A stretch of DNA of 64,000 bases, from NCBI RefSeq assembly GCF_003347635.1, contig NZ_QDFY01000002.1, positions 248,001 through 312,000 of the forward strand, read 5' to 3'. Under the pieces are notes generated by a model, which was not told the origin of the DNA, did not search any database, and saw only the letters and a program-made list of their open reading frames with translations. Made by a program: the position numbers and the translations under genes. Position 1 is the first letter of the stretch, and each line of letters begins with the position of its first letter. Below, one piece after another: positions 46,096 through 54,810 of this stretch. This DNA comes from Sphingosinicella terrae (GTDB lineage Bacteria > Pseudomonadota > Alphaproteobacteria > Sphingomonadales > Sphingomonadaceae).

Positions 46096-47046
46096 ATGAC
46101 CGACCTCGCGCCCGCGCCCGCCATCGCCTCCGTCTCGCTCGCCGACGCGGACCGCGATCCCCACGCCTTCGCCCAGCGGATCGGCCGCAGCTTCGAGGAA
46201 TATGGCTTCGCCATCATCGCCGATCACGGCATCCCGGACGATCTCATCGCCCGCGCCGAGGAGAAGGCGCGCGCCTTCTTCGCGCTGCCCGACTCGGTGA
46301 AGCGCCACTATCATCTGGCCGGCACCGGCGGGGCCCGCGGCTACACGCCGTTCGGGATCGAGACCGCCAAGGGGCACAAGGCCCACGACCTCAAGGAATT
46401 CTGGCACGTCGGCCGGGATCTCCCGGAAGGGCATCGCTTCCGCGGCCACATGCCCGCCAATGTCTGGCCGTCCGAGGTCCCCGGCTTCCGCGACACCTTC
46501 CGGGAGCTGTTCGCAATCTTCGACCGCACCGGGCTCAAGATCCTCGCCGCGATCGCCCGCTATCTCGGCGTCGACGAGGATTATTTCGTCGACACGGTTC
46601 GCGACGGCAATTCGGTGCTGCGCCTGCTCCATTATCCGCCGATCGAGGGCGAGCCCGGCGGCCATGTCCGCGCCGGCGCGCACGAGGACATCAACACGAT
46701 CACCTTGCTGCTGGGCGCCGAGGAGGCCGGGCTCGAGCTGCTCACCAAGGATGGGCGCTGGATCCCGGTCGCGCCGCGGCCCGGCGAGCTGGTCGTCAAT
46801 ATCGGCGACATGCTGCAGCGGCTGACCAACGGCCGGCTGCGCTCGACCTCGCACCGCGTCGTCAATCCGCCCGCCGAGCGGCGCGGCTTCTCGCGCTACT
46901 CGATGCCCTATTTCCTCCACTTCCGGTCCGATTTCCTGATCGAGGCGCTTCCCGGGACGGTGCCGGCCGGCGAGGAGCCGAAATGGCCGCCGATCACCGC
47001 CGACGACTATCTCCAGGAGCGCCTGCGCGAGATCAAGCTGGCCTGA
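46096..47046 (+). CDS. 2-oxoglutarate/Fe(II) oxygenase, isopenicillin N synthase-like
   Basis: A 316-aa non-haem iron oxygenase. The iron triad is HED (GAHEDINTITLL) plus a distal His (STSHRVVN), and the 2OG-binding RxS is RYS in RGFSRYSMPYF. The N-terminal DIOX_N part (FEEYGFAIIADHGIP, ARGYTPFGIETAKGHKAHDLKEFWHVGR) is typical of the bacterial IPNS-like family of unknown substrate. It is convergent with the cytidine deaminase gene (6-bp gap). Confidence 0.93.
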   Translation: MTDLAPAPAIASVSLADADRDPHAFAQRIGRSFEEYGFAIIADHGIPDDLIARAEEKARAFFALPDSVKRHYHLAGTGGARGYTPFGIETAKGHKAHDLKEFWHVGRDLPEGHRFRGHMPANVWPSEVPGFRDTFRELFAIFDRTGLKILAAIARYLGVDEDYFVDTVRDGNSVLRLLHYPPIEGEPGGHVRAGAHEDINTITLLLGAEEAGLELLTKDGRWIPVAPRPGELVVNIGDMLQRLTNGRLRSTSHRVVNPPAERRGFSRYSMPYFLHFRSDFLIEALPGTVPAGEEPKWPPITADDYLQERLREIKLA

Positions 47047-47052
47047 GCGCGG

Positions 47053-47511
47053 CTACCCCGCATCCTTCAGATTGGCGGGACCGAAGCCTTCCGGGAGCAG
47101 TTCCGAGATACGATGCGGCCTCATGGTCGTGCCGTCGCCGTTGGACGCGATCACCTCGAGATCCCGGCCGCTGACATGGGCTGCCTCGAGAATCGACTGG
47201 CGGCAGCCGCCGCATGACGTGACCACCGCCTTCCCGGCCAGAGCGCCGTCGGACCCGATATGGCCGCCGCTGACCGCGATGCGCGCGATCCGCTCGAGCC
47301 CGAACGCCTGCTGGGCCGCCGTCAGCGCCGCCACCTCGGCGCAGACGCCGAGCCGGTAGCAGGCATTCTCCATATTGGCGCCCACCGCCACCTCGCCGTC
47401 GACCGACTCGATCGCGCAGCCGACGCTGAAGCGGGAATAGGGCGCGTAGGCGGAAAGCGCCGCGTCGCGCGCGTGGCGGACGAGATCGTCGGGACTCATG
47501 GGCTTCGTCAT
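47053..47511 (-). CDS. cdd: cytidine deaminase
   Basis: A 152-aa homotetramer-type deaminase converting cytidine and deoxycytidine to uridine forms. The zinc ligands and proton shuttle are C-A-E (GVCAEVAAL) and CGGCRQ; the substrate-binding NMENACY is present. The start is ATG 47511; ATG 47499 is an alternative four codons in. It lies downstream of the TonB receptor gene on the same strand but behind a strong terminator, so it is probably a separate transcript. Confidence 0.95.
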   Translation of the reverse strand: MTKPMSPDDLVRHARDAALSAYAPYSRFSVGCAIESVDGEVAVGANMENACYRLGVCAEVAALTAAQQAFGLERIARIAVSGGHIGSDGALAGKAVVTSCGGCRQSILEAAHVSGRDLEVIASNGDGTTMRPHRISELLPEGFGPANLKDAG

Positions 47512-47534
47512 AGCCGGCCGAGGCACAAAGAGAA

Positions 47535-47564
47535 GGGGCGCCGCAGCTTTCGCCGCGACGCCCC
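47535..47564 (-). terminator. intrinsic terminator of the TonB-dependent receptor gene
   Basis: On the minus strand a 13-bp stem (GGGGCG...CGCCCC, two G-U pairs) closes on a GAAA tetraloop and is followed by TTCTCTTT. It begins about 20 bases after the receptor stop. It is the clearest intrinsic terminator in the window. Confidence 0.85.
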
Positions 47565-47584
47565 TTTTGATGCTCCCGTGAGCG

Positions 47585-50500
47585 TCAGAAATTGTAGCTG
47601 ATGCCGACCTTGATCCGCCACACCGAAGACGAGACGTTGATGAGATTGTCGTCGTCAAAGGCATCCTGGCCGATGAAATCGGTGATCACGTATCGTCCTT
47701 GATCATCGATGGGCGGCAATCCGCCTCCTCCGAGCGAAGCGACTTCCTGGAGTCCCGCGAAATTACGGCGGCGCTGCACGTTCCAGCCGCTGTCGAGGAA
47801 GTTCAGGAAATTGTCGAACATCGCATAGACGCGGATCCTATCCTCGAACCGCCCCCCGCTGATCAGCCGGCCCGGCCCCGGAAGATCCTGCGAGAAGTTC
47901 AGGTCGAGGTCGAAATACCAGTCGTTCGAGCAGGTGTTGCGCGCGATCGAGCGGCCGACATAGCCGCTGGCACAGCCCAGCGAGTTGGCGAAGGCCGCCA
48001 GCGCCTCGACGGCGGCCGGATCGGAGTCCGGCGACACGTTGGGATCGCTCATGCCGCTCGGGATGTAGAGCAGGGCATTGTTGTTGCCCGAAGACGTGTC
48101 GTTGAACACGCCGCCGCCGGCGAAGGTCAGGCTGTAGGGCCTGCCCGAGCGCGCGACGAAGGTGAAGCCCAGCTGGGTCTCCAGGTCGGCGAAGAAGGTT
48201 TCGCTGAAATTGCCCGAGACGGTGAAGTTGTGGCGGCTGTTGTAGAAGCCGCGCGACACGTCCGGATTCTGCCGGTCGAAGGCGGCGCTGAGATCGTAGT
48301 TCGACCCCGCCGTCGAGTTGTACATGTTCCGGCGGTCACGCGAGTCCGTATAGGCGTAGCCGAGCGTGAAGAAGCTCGATCCGCCGCTGGTGAACAGGCC
48401 GCCGTCGAAATTCTTCGACAGGATCACCGAGGCGACATGGCTGCTGAAGCCGGCCGAGTTGGTCAGCATCAGCTCGTCGTCGCGGCCGGTGACGAAGCAG
48501 GCAGCGCTGAGATTCTGGTAGACCGGCGCCGGCGTGAGGTCGACCAATTCGGCATCGCAGCCCGCCGCCGTCGGATCGAGCGCCCGATAGATGGGCCGTC
48601 CGTCCACGGTGACCCCGATCGGCGCCTGCGACAGGTCGACGAGGGTATAGGGGTTCCGGTAGCGGCTGTAGATGTAATCGAGGTTGAGCCTCCACCCGCT
48701 GAAGAAGCCGCTCGGCGCGAAGTTCATCTGCGACTGGACACCGAAATTGGCGCGAACCACGGTGGGAACGGTGATGTCCGGATCGATCGACTGGGTATCG
48801 CCGAGGCCGCCGGCCGCGCGGGTGATGCCGCTGCTCTGGATGCAGGTCGGAACGCCGGTGAAGGCGCCGCCGCTGACGACGTCGATCGGGCCGTCGCCGC
48901 AAGCGGCGGCGGTGGTGTTGCCTTCGGCGAAGCCGAAGCCGTTATTCTGGAAGGCATTGCCGAACCAGACCAGCGGATCGCCGCCCGAGAAGATGCCGAC
49001 GCCGCCGCGCAGCTGCGTCCGCGAGAAGACCGCGAAATCGTCGAGGTCGTAGGTGAAGGCGACGCGCGGCAGGAACACGGGATCGAGGTCGCTGAACCCG
49101 GTGGTGTTCGGGAAGCCGTAGCGCGCGGCGAAGTTCGGATTCACGTCCGGGCGGCTGCCGGAGAAGAGGTCGGTGCGGACACCGAGCACGACTTCGAGCT
49201 GATCGTTCAGCCGCCACTCGTCCTGCAGATAGACGGAATAGATGCTGCGGTTGAAGTCGGCCGCGGCATCGTTGACGTCGCCGGTGCGGGAGAAGTTGCC
49301 GAACGCGCCTACCGTGCCGCCGCTGATGACGCTGCTCGGGAAGGTCGAGGTGGAGGTGCCGTCCGACAGGATTCCCTCGCGCAGGTCGTCGACGTTGCGG
49401 AAGACGAGCGTGCCGGTCGCATTCTGCACGAACAGGTTGAAGATGTCCGTGCGGTTCACCTCGAAGCCGAGCTTGAACCGGTGATCGCCGGCATCGAGAT
49501 TGGCGACGATGCGGTACAGGTCGACCTTCGTCTGAAGATCGTTCGCCGACCGCGAGTTGCCGGGTCCGGCGAGGACGGTCGCGTCGGGCGTGCCGTCGGG
49601 ATTGTCGATGCCGACGAGGATGCGCGGGATCGGATTGGCCGACTGCGCCTCGCCGCCGCCGATCGGATCCTGCAGGTCCTGGATGTCCGAGCGCGAGTAG
49701 CGGATCTCGGTCGAGAAATTGTCCGTCCACTGAGAGTAGAGCCGGGCGGAGTAATAGTTGGACTGGGTGCCGCTCAGGTAGAAGGTATTGAGGCCGACGA
49801 TCTGGGGCGAGGATCCGGTGAACAGGTCGTCGGAACGGACGGTCGATTCCTCGAGACGCTGATAGGTCAGCTCCAGGCGGTGATCGTCGGTCACCTGCCA
49901 GTCGAGGCGGCCGAACCAGCGGTCGTTCTCGAAGGGCAGATTGGTCGGCGGAGCACCCGTCTCGATCCCGTAGGTGCTGCTCAGGATGCTCGAAATCTCG
50001 TTGAACTGGTCGATCGAGACGCCGCGCACCTCGTTCGGGAAGCCCGCGCCGGTCGGGCCTTCGTCCTGCGACTCGCCGGCTTCCTGATGCTCGTAGGCGG
50101 CGAAGAAGAACAGGCGGTCGCGGAAGATCGGGCCGCCGAGGGCGACGCCCCAGCGCTTGTCGGCATCGATCGGGCCGACGGGTTGGCCGTCGACCGAGCC
50201 GCCGCGCAGGCCGTTGTCCGAATATTCGAAGAAGGCATCGCCGTGGAACTGGTTGCCGCCCGAACGGGTGACGACGTTGATCGCGCAGCCGGTGAACTGG
50301 CCATATTCGACGTCATAGGGCGCGAACTGGACCTGGGTCTCCCGGATCGCGTCATAGGGGATCGGCGTCGAGCTGCGCGACGAGAAGCCGGTATCGTTGA
50401 GGCCGTACAGGTCGCTCTGCAGGATGCCGTCGACGGTGAACGCATTGCCGCGGTCGTTGCCGCCGAGGCAGGAGATGCGGTCCGAGCCCGAGCCGCCGTC

Positions 50501-51019
50501 GTCGCGGTCGAGGCTGACGCGCGGATCGATCCGGATGATGTCGCGCACGTCGCGGTTGAAGGTCGGCGCCGTCTCCAGGACGGCCTGGCTGAACGCCGTG
50601 CCGGGGCCGATCGCACGAAGCTGCACGTTGGCGCGCTGCGCCGTGACGACGATCGCCTCGCCTTGGTCGGCGCCGGCGAGGGCGAAGGTGAAGCTGGTGG
50701 TGCCCTGGACGGTGAGGTTGACCGCCTCGACCGTCTGGCCCTGATAATTCGGGGCCTCGACCGCGATCGTGTAGGGACCGCCGGTGACCAGACCTTGCGC
50801 GCCGAACAGGCCATCGGAGCCGGTGGTGATCGTGCGGGTCGCTCCGGTGCGGGTGTCGGTGACGGTGACCGTGGCGCCCTGGAGCGGGCCCCCGGCCTCG
50901 TCGGTCACCTGGCCGGACACCGATGCGGTGATCTGCTGCGCGTAGGCGGCCGGCGCGACCAAGGTGGCGGCCGGTACGGCGATCGCCGCAGCCGCGCAAA
51001 GCAGTCTGAACTTCTTCAT
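47585..51019 (-). CDS. TonB-dependent receptor, Oar-like with N-terminal carboxypeptidase-regulatory domain
   Basis: A 1144-aa outer-membrane receptor. A signal peptide ends at AAYAQQ; residues about 30-115 form a CarboxypepD_reg-like beta-sandwich (SVSGQVTDEAGGPLQGATVTVTDTRTGATR); a plug domain follows (RDVRDIIRIDPRVSLDRDD, NAFTVDGILQSDLYGLNDTGF, GGNQFHGDAFFEYS) and then a large barrel ending WRIKVGISYNF with a terminal Phe. No classical TonB box is obvious. Such Oar-like receptors take up large or peptide substrates; the ligand is unknown. AMP nucleosidase lies 185 bp upstream on the same strand. Confidence 0.93.
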   Translation of the reverse strand: MKKFRLLCAAAAIAVPAATLVAPAAYAQQITASVSGQVTDEAGGPLQGATVTVTDTRTGATRTITTGSDGLFGAQGLVTGGPYTIAVEAPNYQGQTVEAVNLTVQGTTSFTFALAGADQGEAIVVTAQRANVQLRAIGPGTAFSQAVLETAPTFNRDVRDIIRIDPRVSLDRDDGGSGSDRISCLGGNDRGNAFTVDGILQSDLYGLNDTGFSSRSSTPIPYDAIRETQVQFAPYDVEYGQFTGCAINVVTRSGGNQFHGDAFFEYSDNGLRGGSVDGQPVGPIDADKRWGVALGGPIFRDRLFFFAAYEHQEAGESQDEGPTGAGFPNEVRGVSIDQFNEISSILSSTYGIETGAPPTNLPFENDRWFGRLDWQVTDDHRLELTYQRLEESTVRSDDLFTGSSPQIVGLNTFYLSGTQSNYYSARLYSQWTDNFSTEIRYSRSDIQDLQDPIGGGEAQSANPIPRILVGIDNPDGTPDATVLAGPGNSRSANDLQTKVDLYRIVANLDAGDHRFKLGFEVNRTDIFNLFVQNATGTLVFRNVDDLREGILSDGTSTSTFPSSVISGGTVGAFGNFSRTGDVNDAAADFNRSIYSVYLQDEWRLNDQLEVVLGVRTDLFSGSRPDVNPNFAARYGFPNTTGFSDLDPVFLPRVAFTYDLDDFAVFSRTQLRGGVGIFSGGDPLVWFGNAFQNNGFGFAEGNTTAAACGDGPIDVVSGGAFTGVPTCIQSSGITRAAGGLGDTQSIDPDITVPTVVRANFGVQSQMNFAPSGFFSGWRLNLDYIYSRYRNPYTLVDLSQAPIGVTVDGRPIYRALDPTAAGCDAELVDLTPAPVYQNLSAACFVTGRDDELMLTNSAGFSSHVASVILSKNFDGGLFTSGGSSFFTLGYAYTDSRDRRNMYNSTAGSNYDLSAAFDRQNPDVSRGFYNSRHNFTVSGNFSETFFADLETQLGFTFVARSGRPYSLTFAGGGVFNDTSSGNNNALLYIPSGMSDPNVSPDSDPAAVEALAAFANSLGCASGYVGRSIARNTCSNDWYFDLDLNFSQDLPGPGRLISGGRFEDRIRVYAMFDNFLNFLDSGWNVQRRRNFAGLQEVASLGGGGLPPIDDQGRYVITDFIGQDAFDDDNLINVSSSVWRIKVGISYNF

Positions 51020-51204
51020 GGATATACCCCCGATAGGAACGATTCGCTGGCGGCGAGCCGTGCAGCGGATTTGCGAAACTTCTGTGACATTTGCGGGCGC
51101 CGATCCGGGGCCTGGCGGCCTCCTGGTCCTGTCACTCGCTGCCTTCGTGCATCCCCGACCTGAGTCGAGCGGCGATTAGCTTAAGTCCCTGTTCAGCGGA
51201 AGGG

Positions 51205-52662
51205 TCAGCGGAACGGCGGCTCGTCGAAGCTGCGGAGTTTTCGCGAGTGCAGCTTGCCACCCTCATGTCGAAGGATTCGAAGGGTTTCGATCCCGATCCT
51301 CAGATGCTGGCTGATCGCGCGCTCATAGAAAGCATTGGCCTGTCCGGGCAGCTTAATTTCGCCATGGAGTGGCTTGTCGGACACACATAAGAGGGTGCCG
51401 TAGGGGACCCGGAAACGATAGCCCTGCGCCGCCACCGTGGCCGATTCCATGTCGATGCCGACCGCGCGCGACTGGTTGAATCGCAGCGCCGACTTGGTGA
51501 ACCGCAATTCCCAGTTGCGGTCGTCGGTGGTGACGATCGTCCCGGTGCGCAGGCGGTGCTTGAGCTGCTGGGGATCCTCGCCCGTCACCTCGACCGCCGC
51601 CGTGAACAGCGCTTGCTGGATCTCGGCGATGGCGGGCAGGGGGATCTCGACCGGCAGCACGTCGTCGAGGACGTGATCGTCGCGCAGATAGGCGTGGGCG
51701 AGGACATAGTCGCCGATCGTCTGGCTGGGGCGCAGCCCGCCGCAATGGCCGATCATCAGCCAAACCTCCGGCCGCATCACGGCGAGATGGTCGCAGATCG
51801 TCTTCGCGTTGGACGGGCCGACGCCGATATTGACCAGGCTGATGCCCTCGCCGCGATGGGCGATGAGGTGATAGGCCGGCATCTGGAAGCGGCGCCAGCC
51901 GCCGGTCGCCACCTGCTCCTCGGCATCGGGCGTGTCCTTGGTGACATAGACGCCGCCGGCCGCGGACAGCGCCTCATAGGGGCTGTCCTCGCGCTTGAGC
52001 TCCTCGACCGCCCAGCGGACGAACTCGTCGACATAACGGACATAGTTGGTGAACAGGACGTACCGCTGGACGTGGTGGACCGGCGTGCCGGTATAATGGC
52101 GCAGCCGCGCCAGGCTGAAGTCGACGCGCGGCCCGTCGAACAGCGACAGCGGACGTTCGGGCTGCGCCGCATAGTTCCAGGCGCCGTCGGCGATCTCGTC
52201 CCCGATATTGACCAGCTCCGGCGTCGGGAAGGTGCGGGCAAGCTCGGCCGCCCGACCTTCCTCGAGGCGCAGGTCGTCGCTGCCGTCGAGGACGTAGGGA
52301 TAGGGTATCTCGCTGCGCGACGGGCCGACCGAGACGTCGATCTCGTAATCGTGGACGAGCAGCTCGAGCTGCTCCCGAAGATATTTCCGGAACAGCCGCG
52401 GACGGGCGATGCTGGTCGCGTAGCGCCCCGGCTGGTTGAGCCGGCCGTAAGCGCGCGACGGGAATTCCGTGGGCAGCATCCGATCGAAATCGATGCGCAG
52501 CTCGGGATAGGCGAACAGGCCCTCGGCCCGCGCCTGCGGATCCGGGACCTGCCCCGTCCGCAGATAGTCGGCAAGCGCGCCGCGCAGGTTCGCGACGGAT
52601 TCGTCATAGAGCGCGCAGAGGCGCTCGATGATCGCGGGAATGTCGTCGATGCAGGTCGGCAA
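51205..52662 (-). CDS. amn: AMP nucleosidase
   Basis: Splits AMP into adenine and ribose 5-phosphate. The start is TTG 52662, supported by AAGGAG at 9 bases and by the resulting 485 aa, close to the 484 aa of E. coli Amn; no suitable ATG exists. The N-terminal AMP-nucleosidase domain (YDESVANLRGALADYL, YPELRIDF) is followed by the phosphorylase-like domain (LVNIGVGPSNAKTICDHLAVMRPEVWLMIGHCGG, then VGIDMESATVAAQGYRFRVPYGTLLCVSDKPLHGEIK). All regions are complete. Confidence 0.95.
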   Translation of the reverse strand: MPTCIDDIPAIIERLCALYDESVANLRGALADYLRTGQVPDPQARAEGLFAYPELRIDFDRMLPTEFPSRAYGRLNQPGRYATSIARPRLFRKYLREQLELLVHDYEIDVSVGPSRSEIPYPYVLDGSDDLRLEEGRAAELARTFPTPELVNIGDEIADGAWNYAAQPERPLSLFDGPRVDFSLARLRHYTGTPVHHVQRYVLFTNYVRYVDEFVRWAVEELKREDSPYEALSAAGGVYVTKDTPDAEEQVATGGWRRFQMPAYHLIAHRGEGISLVNIGVGPSNAKTICDHLAVMRPEVWLMIGHCGGLRPSQTIGDYVLAHAYLRDDHVLDDVLPVEIPLPAIAEIQQALFTAAVEVTGEDPQQLKHRLRTGTIVTTDDRNWELRFTKSALRFNQSRAVGIDMESATVAAQGYRFRVPYGTLLCVSDKPLHGEIKLPGQANAFYERAISQHLRIGIETLRILRHEGGKLHSRKLRSFDEPPFR

Positions 52663-52793
52663 GTGGGTACGCTCCTTTCGCAGGGCTCCGTTTCTCAACC
52701 CCTTGCGGCTTCGCAAGTCAAATCCGCGTCAGCCGTGCGGGCGTGCGACAGAGACCCGGTTAAGGAGAGACTAACCATGCAAGGGAGGAGACC

Positions 52794-53006
52794 TTGCGCA
52801 GATACCGCTATCGAACCCCCGTGCTCGCCGGGCCGTGGCGCGAGTCGCCCGACCAGGCGCTTCGCGACGCCGAGCGCGCCGGTCAGCTGCGACTGGAGGG
52901 CCTCGGTCCTCGATGGAAGGTCCCGGGCGAGATCGAGGAGGATCAGCCCGCTGCGGCGACGCTGAACGGAAGCCGGCCGGGGCCTGCCGCTTTCGACCGG
53001 TTATGA
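52794..53006 (+). CDS. small conserved protein of unknown function
   Basis: A 70-aa basic protein beginning RRYRYRTPVLAGPWRESPDQALRDAERAGQ and containing WKVPGEIEED. The start is TTG 52794 directly after GGGAGGAG. The motif YRxPVLxGPW with a following W-x-VPG-xIE resembles a short family that I associate with sphingomonad genomes, but I cannot name it. The last 20 residues are low-complexity. Moderately sure that it is real, unsure of function. Confidence 0.5.
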   Translation: MRRYRYRTPVLAGPWRESPDQALRDAERAGQLRLEGLGPRWKVPGEIEEDQPAAATLNGSRPGPAAFDRL

Positions 53007-53249
53007 GCTCCGATCGAAGATGCGGCCGGGCCCACGGGTCCGGCTGCGGCAGCGCCCGCACGCGATGGCGCTCGGCCGCGCAGCATCGGGGATCCTGAAC
53101 AAGGGCGCGGAGCGCTCCTTTCTTTGCGGTCGCTACTAAAATGTAACGATTTTCGGCCGATAATTAGAACAGAGCAGACAAGGGCGCGGGGCGAGGAGGT
53201 CGAGGCCGTAACCGGGCGGCCGCGACGCGAGAGGCGGGAGTGGTTTGAA

Positions 53250-53702
53250 GTGTTGAAGTCGCTTCGAAACTGGTTCGAAGACGAGGAGACGGAATCGAAG
53301 GCCGCGCCCGGCGCCGATCCCGCCGAACCGTCCGATGACGCGCTCCTGTCGAAGGTCGACCAGCGCCTGTCCTTCCGTCACGATTTCTGCGGCCACCGCG
53401 TCATCATCCGCGACCGCCGCTCGGCCGCCTTCCTCCACCTCAAGGACCTGTCCTGCCTCGGCTGCACCGGCCTCACCGATCTCCCGGTCGCGGTCGGCGA
53501 GATCGTCTTCATCACGCTCCAGAAGCCCCGCTTCCACGCGGCGCAGGTGCGTTGGGTGAAGAATGCGAAGATCGATTTGCGTTTCATGCGCTTCCTCGAT
53601 CCCGATCTGGTCGAGAAGGTCCATCGCGCCCATGTCGCGCGCAAGGCCTCGGGCCGCCCTCTCGAGGAGTTCCTGCCGAGCGAGCGCGGCTTCTATCCCT
53701 GA
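53250..53702 (+). CDS. PilZ-like domain protein
   Basis: A 150-aa soluble protein. GTG 53250 follows GGGAG at nine bases; an in-frame ATG far upstream (53124) is unlikely. After an acidic N-terminal segment comes a PilZ-like beta-barrel (SFRHDFCGHRVIIRDRRSAAFLHLKDLSCLGCTG, ending AAQVRWVKNAKIDLRFM). The DLSCLG stretch matches the DxSxxG motif, but the RxxxR entry motif is degenerate, so c-di-GMP binding is uncertain. The upstream 243-bp gap holds an AT-rich patch near 53135-53165, a likely promoter. Confidence 0.75.
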   Translation: MLKSLRNWFEDEETESKAAPGADPAEPSDDALLSKVDQRLSFRHDFCGHRVIIRDRRSAAFLHLKDLSCLGCTGLTDLPVAVGEIVFITLQKPRFHAAQVRWVKNAKIDLRFMRFLDPDLVEKVHRAHVARKASGRPLEEFLPSERGFYP

Positions 53703-53720
53703 TCCGGCCGGAGCGGGCGA

Positions 53721-54764
53721 TCAGCCGGTCGCGACGGCGAGCAGGGCGACGCCGCCGAGGAAGACGAGGATGACCGCGAGGGAATCGTAGCCCATTCGCA
53801 GGATCGTCCGGTCGCGATGCTCGAGGAGGCCCACCATGAAGATTCCGACCAGCGTGGCGCCAAGCAGGGCCGAGATCGTCTCGAAGGTTCCGAGCCGCGT
53901 GGTCACCGGCTCGCCGCGATAGGCGATGTCGGACGGCAGGATCAGCGCCAGGATGATGAAATTGGTGCCGAGAACCTGGCCGAAGGCCATCTCGGCCCGG
54001 TGCAGCCGAAGGGCCGCGACGATCGTCGAGAGCTCGGGAAGCGAGGTGGCGATGCCGATGAGCGCGAAGCCGACGATCGCGCTGCCGAGGCCGGTCTGGG
54101 CGGCGATCGAATCCCCGCTGACGGACAGCAGGTATCCGGCGGCGAAGATCAGCGCTCCGTAGACCGACACCTGGAGCCAAAGGCGCGCGAGCGGCGCCGA
54201 GCTCTCGTCGGACCCCACGTCGGAATGCTCCTGCGCTCCCCCGTCGGAGATCCCCCAGGGCGATCGGCGGTCATATCCGGTCGACAGCCAGAAGGCGCCC
54301 AGGCTGACGGCGCAGATCAGCAGGCTGGCGACGCCGACGCCGCCGACCGGCACGTCGTCCAGGGTCACCGCGCCGGCGATCAGGATGAGGACGAGCATGC
54401 ACAAGGTGCCCATCATCAGCACCGATGGGCGGGCGACGATGCCGGTGACGGCAGTGCGTCCGATGAAGGCGTCGGCCACGGCGAGGAAGAGGACGTTGAT
54501 CGCCGCGCTGCCGAGAAGGTTGTTGACCCCAAGCTCGGGACTGCCGATCGCGGCCGACGTCAGGATATTGGCCGCCTCCGGAAGCGACGTGATGCCGCCG
54601 AGCAGCAGCATGCCGGCGAAGGCACGGTCCATTCGCGTGCGGGAGGCGGCCGCGTCGACGCTGCGGGTAAGCCGGCCGCCGACGATCCAGACGACGACCG
54701 CCGCGGCGCAGAAGGCGAGGGCGTTCAGCCACAGCGGCGCGCCGGCGAGGCCGAGAGGATCCAT
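53721..54764 (-). CDS. sodium/calcium exchanger family membrane protein
   Basis: A 347-aa CaCA-family antiporter with ten helices in two homologous halves. The alpha-repeats are GGITSLPEAANILTSAAIGSPELGVNNLLGSAAINV and IGIATSLPELSTIVAALRLHRAEMAFGQVLGTNFI. A cytoplasmic, acidic loop (GAQEHSDVGSDESSA) separates the halves. The transported ion cannot be read from the sequence; Ca2+/H+ or Ca2+/Na+ exchange is likely. Confidence 0.92.
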   Translation of the reverse strand: MDPLGLAGAPLWLNALAFCAAAVVVWIVGGRLTRSVDAAASRTRMDRAFAGMLLLGGITSLPEAANILTSAAIGSPELGVNNLLGSAAINVLFLAVADAFIGRTAVTGIVARPSVLMMGTLCMLVLILIAGAVTLDDVPVGGVGVASLLICAVSLGAFWLSTGYDRRSPWGISDGGAQEHSDVGSDESSAPLARLWLQVSVYGALIFAAGYLLSVSGDSIAAQTGLGSAIVGFALIGIATSLPELSTIVAALRLHRAEMAFGQVLGTNFIILALILPSDIAYRGEPVTTRLGTFETISALLGATLVGIFMVGLLEHRDRTILRMGYDSLAVILVFLGGVALLAVATG

Positions 54765-54810
54765 CAGACGCCAACGGCAGCATCTCCCGGCCGTTCCGAC
54801 GCCGGGCGAA

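Noticed and set aside
47699-51163. 1154-codon frame antisense to the TonB-dependent receptor
   Set aside because: The composition is Arg/Glu/Val/Asp-rich without structure; the receptor on the other strand is unmistakable.
51091-51390. 99-codon plus-strand frame between the TonB receptor and amn
   Set aside because: It overlaps the end of amn on the other strand, lacks a ribosome site and has no coding character; the gap is better read as the receptor promoter region.
53007-53249. Hidden gene in the gap before the PilZ-like gene
   Set aside because: No frame with a ribosome site and coding bias; it contains an AT-rich promoter-like patch only.
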